Shown: in pieces, positions 61,600 to 64,000 of the stretch
Layout: the number at the start of each line of letters is the position of its first letter
How positions within the stretch are numbered: the stretch's first letter is position 1
Assembly (NCBI GenBank): GCA_050084985.1
Contig: JBITNC010000001.1
Span: forward strand, 137,206,001 to 137,270,000
Direction: 5' to 3'
DNA length: 64,000 nucleotides
Source of the DNA: Nageia nagi
Lineage: Eukaryota; Pinophyta
The notes under the pieces: model-generated
The model's input: only the letters and a program-made list of their open reading frames with translations
The model's database searches: none
What the model was told of the DNA's origin: nothing
Program-made: the position numbers and the translations under genes

Positions 61600-62266
61600 T
61601 GTAGACCCAAAATAATGCAATTAATTATTAATGAGAGTTAATTAATGCACTATTAGTCTATTTTATTTTTATTGACATATATCTAGAATATGACAATGAT
61701 GATTAAAAGGGCATACATGTTCATTTTATCCCAATCATATATTCAATTAACTAATGACATCATACATCAAGAACAAACATGCATTCATACATTAGCACAC
61801 CATTAGCAACCTAAATTTATCATGCCACTAATGGTGTGGAATAAGAAAAATTGAAAGTGTGATAAGAAATGAAAAGATGCTCAAATGAATGAGTACTTGT
61901 TCACTTATTTCAGATATGATATTCGCAACAGTCTCCCTTAGGTCCTACTCTTCATTTGTCTTTGGTCTTGTCATGGCTTTTGTAATTTCATGTAGCCTTA
62001 ATAATCTATATGATTTTCAATTGATAGAATCTATCACATCCTCTTCTTCAGAGATGATCCCCCTTTTTTTTTGTTTTCTTGCTTGCCTTTGATGTCTTTA
62101 TATAGCAACACTTCTATTATAAGATTTGACCCCTAGGTCATAATATAATGGACCATTACATGAATTACATAGCTTTGGGTATTTTTAACCCCTTTTTACA
62201 CAATACATCATTGAGGCTCTAAAATGAATTATTTAATAAATAATAATTCATTTTTATGTGTCTACA
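61600..62266 (-). repeat. E8 5' LTR
   Basis: 667 bp, pairing with 53226-53938; the minus strand starts TGTAGACACA and ends GGTCTACA. TATA box (TATATAAAGAC, minus) at about 62105-62094. No clear PBS follows on its left, so that site has decayed. Confidence 0.92.
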
Positions 62267-62690
62267 ATACTACCTTTGCAAAACTCTTATTGATTATGAA
62301 ACTAGATACACACCCATGGAAAAGCTTTGCTTGGGTATTGTTTTTGCTATAAAATAATTGAGGCATTATCTTTTATATTGCACTATATATTTTGTTAGCC
62401 TAGTTAATCCATTGAAATATCTTCTATAAAAATATCATTTATTAGGAAGAGTAGCTAAGTGGTTGATAATATTGCAAGAATCTGATATTTATTTGGTAAA
62501 GAAAAAATCAGTGAAAGGGTAGGCAATTGTAGACTTAATAGCAAACTTACCTCAGATTGATGTTACAATGGTACATTAAGAGTTTCCAAATCTAAGTATG
62601 ATGAAGATTCACATAGCAGTGCAACACTGACAAAAGGCCACCAACAACATCATATTGAAGAAACAAAAATTCTATATGACTTCATGTGTA
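62267..62690 (+). pseudogene. E6 RNase H, remainder
   Basis: Continues from 53225 across E8: YYLCKTLIDYETRYTPMEKL then CLGIVFAIK and LRHYL, the standard RNase H helix. The region to 62690 is damaged but includes GRVAKWLIILQESDI near 62447-62490. Confidence 0.8.
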
Positions 62691-63120
62691 CATGGAGGAT
62701 GAACCTATAGCATGGACCCTATATTTTGATGGATCTAAGTGTTCTTAAAAAGTGAGGGAAGGTATTGTTTTAGTCTCACCTACCAAAGAGGTAATTCCTA
62801 TGGCTTATAAACTTGTATTTGAGTTCACTAATAACATGGCAAAGTATGAAGCTCTAATTTTAGGATCAAAAGCAACTATAACCCTAAATATAAAAGATTT
62901 GGAAATTTATGGTGACTCACAGATTATGGTAAATCAAGTTAATGATACATACAATACAAAAGATAAAAAGTTAAATCCATATAATATAGTAGTTGTTGAG
63001 TTTCTTGATGAATTTAATAGGTATAGTATTCAAAATATTATAAGGCCTAATAACAAGTATGCAAATGCAATGGCAAGTGCAACTTCATTGGAACCAATTG
63101 AGATACAAGATGAAGAAACC
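62690..63120 (+). pseudogene. E6 second, archaeal-type RNase H domain
   Basis: DEPIAWTLYFDGSKCS near 62700-62745 (first catalytic Asp), then an intact run from 62755: EGIVLVSPTKEVIPMAYKL, FTNNMAKYEALILG (catalytic Glu), EIYGDSQIMVNQVND (Asp) and NKYANAMASATSL. A second RNase H of this type between RT-RNase H and integrase is a mark of Tat-lineage plant Ty3 elements. Confidence 0.85.
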
Positions 63121-63129
63121 ATTCTCAAG

Positions 63130-64000
63130 ATTAGAAAACTTGGTACACATTCTTACCTTGATCACATAGAGCAAATCCATGAATTTCAACTTGATTTAGA
63201 AGATGATTTCGAAAAATGGTATATTGATATTTATAATTATTTAAAAGATCAAATAATTCCTTCAAACTATGATAGAAATGAAAGAGTTATATTAAATAAG
63301 ATAGCTATCAAATATGTGCTCATTGGTAAAGTATTATATAAATTTTCATTTTATGGTGCTCTTTTAAGATGTCTAACACAGCATGAAACATCAACAACAT
63401 TAGAACAAGCACATGATGGGTTGTGTGGAGGACATTTTCATGCAAAGCCATTATACACTAAGCTTTTATGAATTGGTTACTATTAGCCTACAATGGAAGA
63501 AGATTGCAAGAATCATGTTAAAACCTATTTACAATGTCAAAAGCATGCAAATTTGGAGAAATAACCAACTCAAGAATTGAATTCCATAGTTTCACCTTAG
63601 TCATTTGCAACATGGGCATAGATTTGATTGGGCTTATCAACCCACATTCAAGGGAAGGTCATAAATTCATTATCATAGCTATAGATTTTACCATGAAATA
63701 GGTTGAAGCCATTCCAATGAAATCAGTTACATATGATAATATCATTGCATTCTTGATACAGAATATCATAACCAGGTTTGAGGTGCCACAAAGGTTGATC
63801 ATAGATATTGGGCCAAATTTTAAAGGTAGATACATGAAATCCTTTTGTAAAAAAAATCACATTGCTCAAACATTTTCTTTGATTTATTAACCTCAAGGAA
63901 ATGGTTAAGAGAAAGCATCAAATAAAACCATAAAGAGCATTCTATCTAAAAAATTGGGATAGATATAAGGCAGATTAGCATGAATAGCTAATGTATGCAT
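63130..64000 (+). pseudogene. E6 integrase (partial, runs off window)
   Basis: HHCC module: QAHDGLCGGHFHAKPLYTKL near 63410-63465 and CKNHVKTYLQCQKHA near 63505-63550. Core: FIIIAIDFTMK near 63665-63700 (second part of the first strand), IIDIGPNFKGRYMKSFC near 63800-63850 (family TDNG; N to I change), and QGNG-stop-EKASNKTIKSIL near 63890-63940 with the catalytic Glu. Stops and a frameshift are present. Confidence 0.85.

Larger units (their letters stand above)
53226..62266 (-). mobile_element. E8: second copy of the non-autonomous gag-only gypsy family, minus strand
   Basis: LTRs 53226-53938 and 61600-62266, PPT at 53939-53954, and a perfect TSD ATACT at 53221-53225 and 62267-62271. In its own direction: 5' LTR, gag, antisense PMD gene, non-coding segment, three tandem repeats, antisense trace, PPT, 3' LTR; 9041 bp versus 9189 bp for E3. 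No pol. Inserted into the RNase H gene of E6. Confidence 0.92.
42853..64000 (+). mobile_element. E6: Tat-like Ty3/gypsy element with dual RNase H, split by E7 and E8, runs off the window
   Basis: 5' LTR 42853-43466, post-LTR motif, gag, protease, RT (interrupted by E7 at 46840-52617), RNase H (interrupted by E8 at 53226-62266), a second archaeal-type RNase H and integrase. Protein blocks continue exactly across both insertions, confirming one parent. The 3' LTR is beyond 64000. LTR ends and post-LTR motif resemble those of E3 and E8. Confidence 0.88.

Overview
This window reads as intergenic DNA from the nuclear genome of a large-genome land plant. It is AT-rich and CpG-poor, and almost all of it is old plant LTR retrotransposons (Ty3/gypsy chromovirus, Ty3/gypsy Tat-like, and Ty1/copia) stacked inside one another. 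Most stop codons that break the reading frames are TAA, TAG or TGA where Q, R or W is expected, which is the signature of cytosine-methylation decay. The depth of nesting, the very long elements and the age of the copies suggest a gymnosperm or a similarly bloated genome, but the species cannot be fixed from sequence alone. No intact cellular gene, rRNA, tRNA, CRISPR array or bacterial feature was found.

Layout, left to right. Element E1 (1-6394, + strand, left end outside the window) is a Ty3/gypsy chromovirus-like copy with gag, protease, RT, RNase H, integrase, a chromodomain-like tail and a 3' LTR. IR1 (6403-6930) is a long inverted repeat whose arms carry tRNA-like A and B boxes. Element E2 is a Ty1/copia copy spanning 6952-42547, proven by paired about 560-bp LTRs, a Met-tRNA-type PBS, a PPT and a perfect AGGAT target-site duplication (TSD). 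Three other insertions sit inside E2: E3 (8362-17550, gag-only gypsy, TSD CATCC), E4 (19587-20916, LINE-like, 16-bp TSD) and E5 (about 22045-41145, minus strand, a giant Tat-like gypsy).

To the right, element E6 (42853 to beyond 64000, + strand) is a Tat-like gypsy with gag, protease, RT, RNase H, a second archaeal-type RNase H and integrase. Two insertions split it: E7 (46840-52617), an unclassified TG...CA insertion carrying a decayed pentatricopeptide-repeat (PPR) gene, and E8 (53226-62266, minus strand, TSD ATACT), a second member of the E3 gag-only family.

Three features stand out. (1) E3 and E8 have no pol; each carries instead an antisense gene with a plant mobile domain (PMD), a coiled-coil C-terminal exon and an intron at the matching position, followed by three about 190-bp tandem repeats. 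(2) E5 has terminal repeats of at least 3.4 kb, and probably about 7.2 kb, which contain tandem repeats and a long sense-strand gene of unknown function with a probable intron. (3) The LTRs, PPT and post-LTR motif of E6 resemble those of E3 and E8, so an E6-like element is a plausible source of enzymes for the non-autonomous E3/E8 family. E8 has in fact inserted into the RNase H gene of E6.
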